A stretch of DNA of 22,796 nt from Bordetella parapertussis (GTDB taxonomy: Bacteria > Pseudomonadota > Gammaproteobacteria > Burkholderiales > Burkholderiaceae_D), in the NCBI GenBank assembly GCA_945883145.1, contig CAMCXB010000039.1:1-22796 (forward strand), in the 5' to 3' direction. Made by a program: the position numbers and the translations under genes. The notes beneath the pieces are model-generated. The model worked only from the letters and a program-made list of their open reading frames with translations. It did no database searches and was not told where the DNA came from. Shown one piece after another: positions 22,791 to 22,796 of the stretch. The number at the start of each line of letters is the position of its first letter. The first letter of the stretch is position 1.

Positions 22791-22796
22791 GCGAAC

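Overview
The window comes from a low-GC (roughly 40% by eye) Gram-negative proteobacterium. It has Sec signal peptides, a periplasmic adaptor plus TolC-type outer-membrane pair, a c-type cytochrome, cytochrome b561, YcaO, a stand-alone MnmC FAD domain, an adhesin-E-like protein and a bactofilin. This mix fits a beta- or gammaproteobacterium; I cannot place it more finely. No rRNA, tRNA, CRISPR array or complete mobile element is visible.

Left part (1-2750): the 5' end of an IS3-family transposase runs off the left edge, and the element seems to have cut a small gene just after its start (136-195). Next come dps, with a perfect palindromic terminator, and directly upstream of it on the same strand a decayed 3' remnant of an Ohr/OsmC peroxidase gene. 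Divergent from these are a DUF1003 membrane protein and a pair made of a small exported Cys/His-rich protein and a four-helix membrane protein with a His-rich tail. A 15-bp palindrome precedes the pair.

2874-6078: an AraC-type regulator is divergent from an exported protein with two SnoaL-like domains. The shared promoter carries four TTACC boxes spaced by whole helical turns. An exported acetamidase/formamidase-family protein converges on this gene.

6388-9194: a tight four-gene operon (a 'translational machinery protein' family member, a DUF1488 protein, a cytochrome b561 and a CDF metal exporter) ends at a bidirectional terminator. Facing it is a flavodoxin-type gene broken by one in-frame TAA.

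9223-14727: ycaO, a DUF1993 protein, a DUF3147 membrane protein, an exported metzincin-like metalloprotease with an irregular zinc motif, then apt and an MTA/SAH-nucleosidase-like gene. The last two lie head to head with overlapping start codons and would together recycle adenine. A DUF4442 hotdog protein follows.

14728-22796: a 356-bp stretch with no supported gene, an adhesin-E-like exported protein behind a small cytochrome c gene that has an amber codon in its signal peptide and no methionine in its mature part, a bactofilin, a P-loop kinase-like protein, an exported serine hydrolase, an mnmC C-domain gene with a small four-Cys exported protein just upstream, and the tolC-like and hlyD-like genes of a type I secretion system whose ABC transporter probably lies beyond the right edge.

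The main themes are oxidative-stress and metal handling on the left, adenine salvage in the middle and secretion on the right. Several lesions (the IS-cut gene, the ohr remnant and two in-frame stops) suggest ongoing gene loss. I found no clear multi-gene novel system. The best leads are the phased operator array, the metalloprotease with a shifted third histidine, the start-overlapping apt/nucleosidase pair and the His-for-Met cytochrome.
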